A stretch of 64,000 nucleotides of DNA from Monoplex corrugatus (lineage: Eukaryota > Mollusca > Gastropoda > Littorinimorpha > Ranellidae), in assembly GCA_030674185.1 (NCBI GenBank), contig CM060312.1, forward strand, positions 61,882,078-61,946,077, in the 5' to 3' direction. Positions 43,058 through 53,560 of this stretch are shown here, piece by piece. Position numbers and translations under genes: made by a program. Every line of letters begins with the position of its first letter. The stretch's first letter is position 1. Below the pieces are notes generated by a model. The model was not told where the DNA came from. It worked only from the letters and a program-made list of their open reading frames with translations, and did not search any database.

Positions 43058-46000
43058 TGACTATAAATGGGGAGAAAGAATAAAAGCAATAAAAGCAAGA
43101 ATAAAAGCAATGGAAAATTATAGAGAGCATAGCATATACAATTATATATTATAATCATGTGATCCCCTCCAAGCGGAGACAGGCTGCAGAGGGGGTGGGG
43201 GGGGGGGGGGGTTGAGTGAGGTTAGGATTTTATGCGGAGGAGAAAAGGTGAGTTTTGAGAGCGGACTTGAAGGAGACAAAAGTAGGTTGCTGACGGACTG
43301 AGAGAGGATGTTTGTTCCAGGAGAGTGGACCAGAAACAGAGAAGGCTCGTGGACCATAGGTATTGAGCTTAGTGCGTGGAAAGCGAAAAGTCAGAGGATC
43401 GGAGGCAGAGCGGAGGGTACGTGAGGGAAGATAGATCTCAAGTAGGCTTGACAGGTAATCGGGGGCTGCGTTATTGAGGCTTTTGTAGCACATGGTGTCT
43501 AGTTTGTACTGTATGCGCTTTGATACAGGGAGCCAGTGAAGTTGTGCCAGGAGAGGAGATATGTGGTCAGCTTTTTTCTTTTTGAGTACAAGGCGTACAG
43601 CATTGTTTTGAATGCGCTGTAGGATGTGAATGGTGGAGGCAGGAAGACCAGACAGGAGTGAATTGCAATAGTCAATGCGAGACATTATGAAGGAGAGAAC
43701 GAGTTTTGCAGTTGTTTCGACAGAGAGATACTTCCTGATCAGCCTTATACGATGGAGATGATAGTAGCAAGATCTGGCAGTTTGAGAAACAAAGTTGTTC
43801 ATGGAGAGGGTAGAGTCAATGCAGACACCAAGGTTTTTAGCTGAATCAGAAATTGGGACTGATGTGTTACATAATGGGAGAGAAAGAGGAGGCAGCTGAG
43901 AAAGTTTCTGACGGGTGCCAATGAGGATAGCTTCTGTCTTGTCGTCATTAAGCTGAAGTTTGTTGAACGTCATCCAGTTCTTAATGTCCGAGTAACACTC
44001 AGTGGTGCGAGTCAACAGGCGATGTATATTATCAGGTGAGTCACTGTCTTGAAGTTGGGTGTCATCAGCATAGAAGTGGTGTTTTATAGAGTGGAAGTTG
44101 ATGATGGTGGACAGGGGGGAGGTGTAAAGAGTGAAAAGAACAGGGCCAAGGACAGATCCTTGTGGAACACCACAGGTCAGGTATGCAGGTTGAGAGTAAG
44201 TGCCATTGATGAGAACAGTTTGTTTTCTGTTTGATAAATACGAAGTGAAAAAGGAGAGAGCAATGTCAGAGATGCCAAAAGTATGATGAAGTCTAGAAAG
44301 GAGAATACCATGGTCAATGGTATCGAAGGCTGCAGACAGATCAAGGAGTGTGAGGAGAGAGACTTTGCCAGTATCAGTTGCAAGGAGGAGATTGTTGAGA
44401 ATGTGTAGTAGGGCAGTTTCAGTGCTATGGCACTGGCGGTAGGCTGACTGGAAAGGATTGAGGAGATTGTGTGGCAGACAGGTGAGAGTTCAGCTGGTTG
44501 AGGACGACTTTTTCAAGGAGTTTTGACAAGAAAGAGAGATTAGAGATAGGCCTGTAATTTTTCAGTTCATTTGGGTCTAAATTGTGTTTCTTGAGGAGAG
44601 GGTGAACAATAGCAGACTTGAAAGAATCTGGGACAGTTCCAGTTTGAAGAGAAGTGTTGATGATGTCAGTGATGAATGGGAGGAGAGTAGGGAGACAGTT
44701 CGGAGTAGAGAGAACCTGGAAGAGGATCCAGTTCGCAGGTTTTGAACGACATGGATCTGATTGTGTTGAAAATTTCTTCTTGTGAGACTGGGGTAAAAGT
44801 AGTAAGAGGTGTGCCAGAGAAGGAAGGGTCAGGTGGGCATGGTTGACAGGGTGTCCTGTCAAGCCTGTCACGAAGAGTTTGTATTTTGGTGGTGAAATAC
44901 TTGGAGAATACAGATGGGAGTTCTTCATTTGTATTTTTGTTGGGAGAGGTAAATCTTTTCGTGTGCCAAGGAGATGATTCATGGTTGTAAAGAGTTCTTT
45001 TGAAGAAGAGGCATTCAGGATTTTGGTTTGGAAATAGCTTGTTTTTGCTGATGCAATGAGGGTGGATACTTTTGTTTTAGAGGCTTGGAAAAGTTGCCTG
45101 TGTACGTGAGTGGTGACGGCTCTGCCGGGCGGGCACGTTTTGCACAGGCAATCTCATGAGTGAGCCAGGGGGTAGGGGGGCGGTCAGGTAAAAGACGGGT
45201 TGTGGCTGGAGCATGAGTGTGATCTCATTATCATTATGATCTCATTCTTCAGGGCATACATTGTGTGTGATCTCATTATCATTATGATCTCATTCTTCAG
45301 GGCATACATTGTGTGTGATCTCATGATCATTATGATCTCATTCTTTAGTCATACATTGTGCGTGATCTCATTATCAGGGCATGCATTATGATCTCATTCT
45401 TCAGGGCATACATTGTGTGTGATCTCATTATCCGGGCATACATTATGATCTCATTCTTCAGGGATACATTGTGTGTGATCTCATTATCAGGGTATACATT
45501 GTGATATCATTCTTCAGGGCATACATTGTGTGTGATCTCATTATCAGGCACACATTATGATCTCATTCTTTAGAGCATTGTGTGTGTTCTCATTATCAAG
45601 GCATACATTATGATCTCATTCTTTATGCCATACATTGTGTGTGATCTCATTATCAGGGCATACATTATGATCTCATTCTTTAGGCATACATTGTGTGTGA
45701 TCACATTCTCTAGGCAGTCTTTTGTGTGTGTGTGTGTGTGTGTCATGACCTTGTCCCAATGTCTATATTTATATCATATCATATCATCAGGTGCCCTGCC
45801 GTATGGCGTTGGCGATCATGGACTTCCATCTGTCTCTATCTCTTGTTGCCCCTAACATCTCTCCCACCCCCCTATCCCCAGCCACTCTGCAAGTCCATCC
45901 AGCATTTTCTCCCTGGGTCTACCCGGTGCTCTCTCAGGGTTCGCACAGTCCTTAAAAGTCCTTGATTTTGAGGGCATGCTTTTTAAGGCCTTAAAAGTCC

Positions 46001-49000
46001 TTAAAAATCGGCTTTTGCTGAAAGGTCTTTAAAAGTCCTTAAGTTTTGTCACTGCCTATGATTTTTGATAAAGTCTGTGTAACATCTTGAGTTTTGTAAA
46101 AAAGAAAAAGGTTGAAATTAAATTGGAAAAAAAAAAAAAAAAAGAGAAAGTCTAAGTCGGAGTTAAGATCGACGAGCTCACCGATACGTCGTCTGCTATA
46201 GATCAAAACACCAGAGTTACAGGCCTTCATGGTGCATGCGCGTACGTGAAAGAATGTTCCACCATTTGGAAATTGTGAAGTCAACATGCTGGGGAAGTGT
46301 TTGTTTAACGTGGTTTGGCTGGAAAAAGACGAATACAAAGAATGGCTGCAGGCGGACCCAAGTGGAGACAGATGCAAGGCCTTTTGCCGCATTTGTAAGA
46401 AGACCATAGACATTCGTTCAATGGGAGAATCGGCTGTAAATACCCTTGGAAAAGGGGAAAAACACTGCGACCTGATGAAGGCTTCAAATCCTGCAGTTCG
46501 TCTTTCAAATTTTTTTACAAAAAATTCTGCAACGAGCGATCCCATCACTTCTAACAGTTCGTCATCCTGCAGCTCATCAACCAACTGTTCTGCTCAAACT
46601 CGGATGTCAGTGAACAGCCTGAAGCCGTACTTAAACAGAGGCAATGAAAGCTGAACTACTGTGGACTTTAAAAGTAGTGACAAGTCATTACAGCTTTCGT
46701 TCGTGTGAAGGCATTTAAAAAAAAGTGCTTCAAAAGTCCTTAAATTTTTTGTCTGGAAATCTATGAACCCTGTCTCTTTCCCTCCAGCTTTCCCGTTGTG
46801 ACCAGGTGCTTCAAATCCCCCTTCCTCATAAAATGGCCTATAAATGTTGCCTGTCTTTTCCTAACCTTCCTTTAATGAGTGATCTACTTGTGTCTGCCGC
46901 CATCAAGACTGTCTCGTTTGTTTTCTTTGCTGTCCATGGAACTCTCAACATTCTTCTTAGAAACCACATCTCGGCTGCCTCAATCTTGTTCTTGCTTTGT
47001 TTGTTGACTGTCCATGCCTCACATCCGTACAACAGTATTGGTTCTATATAACATTCAAGAATTCTCTTCCTGATGTTAATTGAAAGGCATTTGTTGGTAA
47101 GAATGCCTGTCATCTTCCCGAATGCTGTTTTGGCTTGGCCGATTCTGCCGGCTATTTCTGATGTGCATCTGCCGTCTGATGAAATGATCGTTCCCAGGTA
47201 TTTGAATTTATCAACCTGTGTCAAGGTTGTGCCATTTGCTGTTATTTTGCACGAGGGGATTTCATGTTTTTTACTGATCACCATGACTTCAGTCTTCCTG
47301 CTGTTTAGTTCCAGCCCCTTACCTTTGCTTTCTCTTTCTAGTATATATGTATTCTGAACTTTTGTCAAGTTAAAACGAAAAATATTTTAGTACAGTTTTC
47401 GTATTTGTATGTTGCTATGACTCATTCTTAGGGCAGTCATGTAATGATGTATATGTCTGTACTATATGACCAGTGTCAACAGACATACATGATTAATGCC
47501 GATCTCCACAGGGTAATTCTTGCAGAAAACTGATACGTAATACATAAGGTTAAAAATGTGTAGTTCTTTTTGCACAGGTTAAAGATATGTTTTCATGTGC
47601 AGAGTATAGACTTTTCTCTTAGTTAATGTCATGAACTGTTTTTATGTTTAGAATATAGACTTTTGTCTTTGTTAATGTCATGAAATGTTCTTGGCAGACA
47701 CCCAGGGAGATGGTACAGTTGATCACCATACGGAAGAAAAATGGGCATTATCCATTACTACTTTTGATTAAGAAAAACAAACCAACATGCTTGTAATGAA
47801 CTATCACACTGATAAAAGCACACAAATGAATAGAAATTAGAATACATGGTTATATTAATTACTACAGAAATGAAATGATAAAATGGCATGCAGTCACATC
47901 TTTTTCCTAGGTCATCTGAGTATCAGCAAGCACCAGCAGTGATGTTGGTTGGCTCATAATACCTCTGTGGTGACATGAGATGAACGGATTTCTCATGTTA
48001 CAATGAAAAATCAAAGGAGATATTTTCAGTTTACATGTAGAGCATAATGTATAATGTGTGAGAGGATGAAATCTGAATTAACATCAGACTGTTTGCATTG
48101 TTAGAAATGAACTTCTGATAATGAAAACTGCACAATAATTCAGCTCGGCTTAGCTTGGCTTCTGCTGTCTGTTTTCCCACTGCATTTGTGCCAAATGATA
48201 CACTGATTGAAGAGGTCTGTGGTTTGTCCGCTGTGTTTGTGCCATACAATAAACTGAATGGAAGAGGTCTGTTGACAGTAATTGAGATATAACATGCAAG
48301 CAGTATAGCTGAAAAAGTATCATAGTGGACAGGTTGTTTGAAGCATCACCTTTACATTGTTTACATAAATGTTCTCTATGTTTTGCCTGGATGTTTTCGT
48401 GGCATGAAACTTACTTCCTGATTTTATCCTTCAGAATAAAATGAAATGTTTATTTATCTATTGGTCTTTATCACGCTTCTCACAAGATCTTAAGAATAGA
48501 CTGAAAGTACCCGGTGTAGTAGATTTTTAAAAATGTGGCTGTTACATTTGCAGGTCCAGAGCTATGAAACTAACCTTTACTAGTGAAGCAAACTCAATTT
48601 TGTATTATTTTGGTTAATTATGATAAAATAATTTGAATAAGTTGATGTTCATGTTTGAGAAATGAATCACATTATGTTTTTGTTAAATCAACATGAAAAT
48701 AGTGATAGCATATCATGAAATCTTTCACTTAAGTCCTTTTAAACTACCTTATTTCTAATCTGAGTTGACCTGCAATGCAAGCTTTAGATAACTGTTTGAG
48801 TCATGATGTTGTTATGATGCTTGTATGTGTCTAGATACAATGTAAACACATTTTGCCTTTGTGCACAAAACACTACTGTGTTTTTAGTTCCCCCCTCCCC
48901 CCTGTGGGGATGCTGGGGGCTCTTTCAGTATAAATAGTATCCCCACCTTCTGCAAATTCTGTGCTAGAAATTTCCTCTTTTCTGTCACTCTTTGTTTCTT

Positions 49001-49515
49001 TCTTCCTCCTTTGCTTTCTGTCATTTCTTCCTATCATTATCTGCCTTGCTGGTCCATTCACCCGTATGTGTTTGATGAAGCCTTACATTCTTTTTCTTAG
49101 GATTGGTAATTGGGTACATGTTTTAAGTGCATTTTTGGCTCTAGGGAGATGAGATATGCGGAAACAATTTTAGGTAATTTATGCACATTTTTATTTTATG
49201 TTTTGATGTCCTTAGGTATGCTTAAATTTTATTCAGGTGTGTTTTTTAAATCCCCTGTGCGATAAATTGGATGGAGTGGTCAACGTCAGGGGCATGTCTT
49301 TTTTTTTTTTTTTTTTTTTTTTTCACATGTTGAAGTTTTGTATGTTTTGAGGCAGTTGTAGCCCTGATATGGTTCTACACAGTCAGTTGGGCTTTAAACA
49401 CTAATAACAATTTGTAGTTCCTTGACTGCTTCTTCTAGAATGGAAAGCAAACACGAGGTGACAATTCTGGGTGGGCTGAATGAGTTCACCGTGAAATTCT
49501 ACGGACCTCCATCCA
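37656..49515 (+). CDS. UBE2H: Ubiquitin-conjugating enzyme E2 H, exons 1-2 (partial)
   Basis: UBE2H is a conserved E2 enzyme that passes ubiquitin to substrates; in animals it works with the CTLH (GID) E3 complex. Exon 1 (37656-37708) encodes [17 protein letters not shown] plus two bases of a Leu codon. Exon 2 (49439-49515) encodes [17 protein letters not shown] and TVKFYGPPS. Joining GT 37709 to AG 49438 keeps the frame and gives the family sequence ...VIKLMESKHEV. The catalytic Cys and the acidic C-terminal tail are coded by later exons, which I did not find before position 64000. The 11.7-kb first intron is full of transposons. Confidence 0.93.
37711..38511. other. Start of UBE2H intron 1, repeat-poor
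   Basis: No transposon, microsatellite or gene is seen. The stretch continues the repeat-poor island around the promoter. Confidence 0.5.
38512..40515 (-). mobile_element. RTE-clade LINE, 5'-truncated, decayed (RTE-3)
   Basis: On the minus strand the element starts in the linker ([20 protein letters not shown], about 40440-40380) and runs through [10 protein letters not shown] (about 39790), the YADD-like region near 39250 and the 3' end (CACGCGGTAAGGCACATG-type end with GATGACGACGATG tail) at 38512. Many stops and frameshifts are present. It is of the same family as the copies at 312 and 3665. Confidence 0.87.
40690..40775 (+). repeat. 43-bp tandem duplication
   Basis: CCCTCTCACATATTCACACA followed by TGACAGAAACATAATGATAAT is present twice in a row, essentially identical. 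Confidence 0.9.
41070..41152. repeat. (CA)n microsatellite
   Basis: A pure CA run followed by a GCGCGCGC stretch (41160-41171). Confidence 0.98.
41205..42460 (-). mobile_element. Old L2/CR1-like LINE fragment
   Basis: Minus-strand pieces in several frames resemble an L2-type reverse transcriptase: [18 protein letters not shown] near 42350-42300 (motif A AFD.VDH type), DWLKS, and a 3' region resembling HWLPV..RIEYKI near 41520. Stops and frameshifts are frequent. A half TTAA foldback element (41801-41917) interrupts it. Confidence 0.65.
41801..41917. mobile_element. TTAA foldback element, half copy inside the LINE
   Basis: The left half runs from TTAACCCTTTGACTCC to CAGCTTCCTGTAGGAAG. The right half is missing, so the copy breaks at the palindrome centre. 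Confidence 0.75.
42469..42840 (+). repeat. 48-57-bp minisatellite, left block
   Basis: Units contain GGCATACATTGTGTGTGATC, TCATTATCA and TTATGATCTCATTCTTCA. The same array resumes at 45213, so both blocks were one array before the L2-like LINE entered. Confidence 0.92.
42841..45215 (-). mobile_element. L2/CR1-like LINE inserted in the minisatellite
   Basis: On the minus strand, RT begins near 44700 ([20 protein letters not shown], then [19 protein letters not shown]). It continues with [21 protein letters not shown] (about 44175-44110), YADDTQL (about 44075), [13 protein letters not shown], and a 261-codon frame (44015-43230) with [34 protein letters not shown] and WNKHPLSVR. The 3' UTR holds a (CACG)n/(CA)n tract. 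The end is GCGCTATATAAATATTGTAA plus (TTA)n, an ending usual for L2-type elements. Frameshifts near 44430 and 44020 inactivate it and the 5' end is missing. Confidence 0.9.
42917..43055. repeat. (CACG)n/(CA)n tract in the LINE 3' UTR
   Basis: GCAC units (42917-42963) are followed by a 90-bp CA run. Confidence 0.96.
45213..45718 (+). repeat. 48-57-bp minisatellite, right block
   Basis: It continues the array of 42469-42840: about ten units of ATACATTGTGTGTGATCTCA and TTATGATCTCATTCTTCAGG types, followed by a short (GT)n. Confidence 0.92.
45935..46772 (+). mobile_element. 838-bp hAT-like element with BED zinc-finger ORF
   Basis: The ends CAGGGTTC and GAACCCTG are an inverted pair, and the 5-bp TCTCT is duplicated (45930-45934 and 46773-46777). 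Removing the insert restores the RTE sequence GGTGCTCTCTTTCCCTCC. Subterminal AGTCCTTAAAAGTCC motifs repeat at both ends. The ORF at 46286-46654 is a BED-finger N-terminus, but no transposase core follows. Superfamily hAT (5-bp duplication subgroup) is inference. Confidence 0.8.
46286..46654 (+). CDS. BED-type zinc-finger fragment of a hAT-like transposase
   Basis: The 122-codon ORF reads [20 protein letters not shown], then [18 protein letters not shown] and [10 protein letters not shown], a pattern common at the start of hAT transposases in animals. The CxxC pair and the last His are present, but the usual first His of the finger (SHxKGxKH) is Thr here. After about residue 75 the protein is Ser/Asn-rich, and it stops at 46654 with no DDE catalytic domain. 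It is probably a deleted, non-autonomous relic. Confidence 0.65.
   Translation: MLGKCLFNVVWLEKDEYKEWLQADPSGDRCKAFCRICKKTIDIRSMGESAVNTLGKGEKHCDLMKASNPAVRLSNFFTKNSATSDPITSNSSSSCSSSTNCSAQTRMSVNSLKPYLNRGNES
47346..48890. other. UBE2H intron 1, unassigned stretch
   Basis: About 1.5 kb of AT-rich DNA without recognised repeats. A small local duplication of 'TATAGACTTTT.TCTTAGTTAATGTCATGAA' type is at 47605-47690. No gene is seen. Confidence 0.45.
48893..49410 (+). repeat. R600 interspersed repeat, copy 7, abutting UBE2H exon 2
   Basis: The copy runs from CTGTGGGGATGCTGGGGGC and TATAAATAGTATCCCC to GGGCTTTAAACACTAATAAC. It ends 28 bp before the acceptor AG of UBE2H exon 2. Confidence 0.9.
49401..49408 (+). 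promoter_or_regulatory. UBE2H: Candidate branch point from the R600 tail
   Basis: CTAATAAC fits the branch-point consensus (YTNAY) and lies about 34 nt before the UBE2H exon 2 acceptor, a normal distance. It is part of the R600 tail. TTGACTG at about 49421 is an alternative but is rather close. Confidence 0.3.
49439..49515 (+). CDS. UBE2H: UBE2H exon 2
   Basis: It encodes residues 18-43 ([20 protein letters not shown], then FYGPPS) of the E2 fold N-terminal strands. The acceptor is CTTCTTCTAG and the donor GTAAGT at 49516. Confidence 0.93.
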
Positions 49516-49675
49516 GTAAGTGCTAAGTTCTACTTTGTACATGTGTATGTGAAAGTGTGTGTGAGATTGATTGAGCTTGTGTTTACCCTTAGTGCGTCTT
49601 AGTGTGAGATTGATTCTGTTTGCCTTTACCCTAGTGTCAAATTGACCTGTCGTGTATAGTGTGTTTGTATGTGTA

Positions 49676-49714
<39 letters not shown>

Positions 49715-49752
49715 TGTGTGTGTGTGGTGTGTGTGTGTGTGTGTAGTGTGTG

Positions 49753-49788
<36 letters not shown>
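49676..49788 (+). repeat. (GT)n followed by (GA)n
   Basis: GT runs at 49676-49745, then a GA run at about 49758-49785. Confidence 0.97.
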
Positions 49789-49789
<1 letters not shown>

Positions 49790-50261
49790 TGTTTGCAATT
49801 AGGAGTGATTTGTTTTAGCCCACATTTCTAACTACAGGTCCAACAAACCAAAGCATTTAGACATTCAGAGTTAAATTTGAATATGTATGGATCATTGCTT
49901 ACATCGGGTCATTCATTATACCAGAAATTTGTGAACATTATATCATAATGGAATTTCTCTCCTGTTCAGTAAGTGTTCAGTCCTTTAAACCAGACTACAG
50001 TACAGTGTTTCACCTACACATGCATGAAATTTTGTGACTGTACAAGTTTGACTCAGTTTTGAAGTACACAGACTGTACATGTGTCATGTCCAAAGAGGGA
50101 ATAATCGTGTCAGACAAAAGGAGATCATTAAGATGGCTTTAGGCCATTTTGAATTCTATGAAATTCCACATATCATTCTGTGTTTGAAAATAGATTAGAT
50201 TGTGTGTGTTCTACTCTGGTCTGCCTGCACTATGTGTGAAAAGGTAAATTTATTATTAAAA

Positions 50262-50815
50262 TTTTAGCCCCCATGGCGATGCTAAGGGTTCTTACAGTAT
50301 AAATGGTATCCCTGCCTTATGAAAATTCTGTGCTAGAAATTTCCTTGCCATATTCCTTTGCTTTCTGGCATCTCTTCTGATCGTTTTCTGCCTTGCTGGT
50401 CCATTCACCCTTATGTGTTCTGTAAAGCCTTGCAGAGTTTCTCTTAGGATTGATAATCATTAATTGTGTATATTATTAACTGCATTTTTAGTTCTGAAGA
50501 AACATAGTGTATGGAAGCAGTTTTAGGTAATTTAGGCCTGTTTTTATACATGTGTTATTGCCCTTATTTATGTTTAAGTTTGTATTTAGTTTTATTTTTT
50601 AAAAGCCTCTGGTGATGGATTGGATTGAGTGGTCAGCGCCAAGGACATATCCTTGAATCGTGTGAGCGAGTGCATCAGTATGTGCACTTACTTTTCTTTT
50701 CCAGTCCCCCTCCCCCAGTGAATTATTGAGAACGTTTTGAGATGGTTATAGTGCTGAGATGACTGTGCAGTCAGCTGGGCTTTAAACAAAACAACAATAA
50801 CAGTATTAATATTTT
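50262..50815 (+). repeat. R600 interspersed repeat, copy 8
   Basis: The copy runs from CCCATGGCGATGCTAAGGG with TATAAATGGTATCCC to GGGCTTTAAACAAAACAACAATAAC. It is more diverged than the others. Confidence 0.82.
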
Positions 50816-50834
50816 GTTTATTTATTCTACTCAG

Positions 50835-51080
50835 ACAAGGCCAGGTTGGCTCAGACACGGAGCACTTGCAATCCATTTGTTTGACTGCACAGGTTTGCAC
50901 ACATGCAAATCTCGCTCAGACAAAACTTTGTAGTCATATCCAGTCTACCCGACTGAGAATGGGTACCTGATTTTGGGAAGGTAAAGCAATGAAGAAAAAG
51001 AGGTGGCTGCCACCCTCAAAATGCTGGCCCTGACAAATGTTGAGGTCTTCACAAACCTCTTTGCCCTGCACTACAGGATT
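50835..51080 (+). mobile_element. SINE-like element
   Basis: It contains CGACTGAGAATGGGTACCTG, a block known from tRNA-derived SINEs, and GGCTGCCACCCTCAAAATG, which recurs in the SINE at 3095-3125. The promoter-box region is decayed. Confidence 0.45.
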
Positions 51081-51299
51081 ATGGGACAGCTTTTATGTTG
51101 TTTTTTTTTCTAATCAACAGCATCTCATTTGGAGATTAAAACAATTAATTGAAATCATGAATTGCCTATATAAACTTTGAATGTGAAGATAACAGTTGAT
51201 TCTTCACACATTTGAGAAGTACAATAGCGTTTGTACATCTGTGGATCTTCTTAAACATTCACAGTGTCACAGATGCATACACATGTCTGTATACACACA

Positions 51300-51373
51300 C
51301 GGACTCCTCTCTTTCTTTCTCTTCCTCTCTTACACCCGCATGCACGTGCACACACACACATTCTCTCTCTCTC

Positions 51374-51420
<47 letters not shown>
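51300..51420 (+). repeat. (CT)n tract
   Basis: CT-rich DNA with a pure CT run at 51363-51419. Confidence 0.96.
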
Positions 51421-51423
<3 letters not shown>

Positions 51424-51903
51424 CACCTTATATTGTAACACACTAAAATTGCACAATCTGTGTATGTTAATGAAGGTAGTATTACAAAACAGCTCAGATT
51501 TGTGAAGTACCGGTAATTCATTCAGATCAATGAATGATTGAAGGAATTAATGCTTCAGTTGATGCGTCGGTGTTCATCTCTTGGTTGAGACTGTTATTGC
51601 AATGGTTGATGAATCTGTGTTCAGCTCAATCAATGATACAGGAGTTATATTCTGCGCAGTCTCTTGCATAACATAATTGATAACAATCCATGCAGTCTGT
51701 CAAAATCAAAGGGAACCATTTTTCCAACATCTGTTGCCTGCATGTGCTTAGTTCATGTTTAGTGTCTTCAGTGGGAAATTTTACTGAGTCAGTCAGTAGT
51801 ACTACTAGTACTTTACTGATCCAAGCAGTTTTGTTTTCCCTGATATTTTGTCAGTGTTTCTCTTTTCACTTCCTCGACTTCTCTCTCTCACTTTATTTTC
51901 CCT

Positions 51904-52015
51904 TAACCCTTTAACTACCACACTCCTGTCCACCAGCATCCTGTATTGTCAACCATGCTAGCAAAAAGAAAAACTCCTCTTTGACTCCCTCACCCTATCC
52001 ACCAGCTTCCTCTTC
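51904..52015. mobile_element. TTAA foldback element, half copy ending at the centre
   Basis: The left half runs from TTAACCCTTTAACTACC to CACCAGCTTCCTC. The (GT)n tract begins 20 bp later. Confidence 0.7.
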
Positions 52016-52037
52016 AGCTATTCATATCAGCAAAAGG

Positions 52038-52205
52038 GCGTGTGTGTGTGTGTGTGTTGTGTGTGTGTTGTGGTGTGTGTTGTGGTGTGTGTGTGTGTGT
52101 GTTGTGTGTGTGTGTGTTTTGTGTGTGTTGTGTGTGTGTGTATGTGTTTTTTGTTTTTTGTGTGTGTGTGTGTGGTGTGTGTGTGTGTTTTGTGTGTGTG
52201 TTGTG

Positions 52206-52238
<33 letters not shown>

Positions 52239-52284
52239 TGTGTGTGTGTGTATGTGTTGTTTGGGGTTTTTTTTGTGTGTGTAT

Positions 52285-52320
<36 letters not shown>

Positions 52321-52342
52321 TGTGTCTGTCTGTTTGCATGTT

Positions 52343-52373
<31 letters not shown>

Positions 52374-52392
52374 TCGTGTGTGCGCGTGATAA
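52038..52392 (+). repeat. (GT)n tract, 350 bp
   Basis: GT repeats with frequent GTTGT and GGTGT interruptions. Confidence 0.97.
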
Positions 52393-52683
52393 AAACTCCA
52401 TCCTCAAGACCATCACTCCTCAAACAGGCTTGAGAAGGACATTTTTGGGACAGTGTATGAACTTGACCTTGAGCACAGAGATGGTGACTACAAAAAAGGA
52501 GGGTTAATGAGGGTTCATTGGCAGGTTGCCATGCCATCACTACGTTCTTTGTAACAGTTTTACCAAACTGTCAGATAAGCGTATGCTTATTTAGACAAGT
52601 ACTGCCATTGTGTATCTTGTGGGAACTGTATGATCTTTTGAATCATTTCCCATTTTTTAAGAGTGTGAAGGATGGGTGAGACA

Positions 52684-52685
52684 GG

Positions 52686-52730
<45 letters not shown>
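52684..52730 (+). repeat. (GA)n tract
   Basis: A pure GA run with one AA. Confidence 0.97.
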
Positions 52731-52731
<1 letters not shown>

Positions 52732-52734
52732 TCT

Positions 52735-53560
52735 TGGACTGAAATGGAAAATCAATGATAGAGTGGATTTTATTTTGCCTTTTGTCTCTCTGTGCCTCTG
52801 TATTGGTTTAACATGGCATGCACACACTGCACACAGGTATTTTTTTTCGTGTATATATATATATAATTATGTATATATATGCCTTCCTTCTCCACCGCCA
52901 CACACTTTCTCCCACCATCCTTCATCTCCCTCTCACACACCCCTCCTTTCTTCCACTTCCCGCTGTTGCTGTGTCAATGAGAGGAGTGTCTCTTTTTTTT
53001 TTTTTAAGTTAACAAAAGTGTCACTCACACAGCAGGTCCGAACTGTCAGCCTCTCTGGGAAGCTGGATCGGTTTGCTGCTAATAGTGGCTTGAACTGAAG
53101 TAGAAAAGATTTGGGGCAGAGGGAGGATTTTGAGGTGGAGACGCGTCTGTGTGGTTTGAAGGAGTGGAATGAGCGTGGGGTGTATTTGGCTGGTTGTAGG
53201 TGGTGGTGGTGATTCATTGATGTTCTGTTGTTGCTTTATGTAAGGGAGGTGGAGTAGGGGGGGGGGGATGTATTCTTTGTAATTTTGGAGGTGGGGCAAT
53301 TATTTCATCTTTTGGTTGAATGATTATCATTTTGAGGGTGGGATAGGGGTGGGCAGGTGGGTGGATGGATGTGTGAGGGAATGAGGGAGGAAGTGAATTA
53401 GAATATTGAAGAAGGAAAAGGTACAACCGTTGACTTAAGACTCAGAAGACAATGTAAATTAGATGCAGAATAATCCTAGTGCAGGTGCTGTATGTCTTCA
53501 GTATATTTTCAATTTTATAGTTTATGTTCGACAGAGCGGTTAGAAACTCATGGATGCTAT
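52735..53560. other. Unassigned stretch in UBE2H intron
   Basis: A (TA)n at 52852-52880, pyrimidine-rich (52885-52965) and G-rich (53195-53370) segments. No gene is seen. Confidence 0.45.

Larger units (their letters stand above)
45772..47345 (-). mobile_element. RTE-clade LINE, 5'-truncated (RTE-4), split by a hAT-like element
   Basis: The minus strand carries [20 protein letters not shown] (start, about 47340), [41 protein letters not shown] and the GKRAPGRP-type 3' end, with a (GATAT)n tail at about 45772-45790. The 176-codon frame 47368-46838 is nearly uninterrupted. The homology is cut by a TIR element at 45935-46772. Confidence 0.88.

Noticed and set aside
46039..46584. 181-codon minus-strand ORF
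   Set aside because: It is the antisense shadow of the BED-finger ORF of the hAT-like element, with no recognisable motif.
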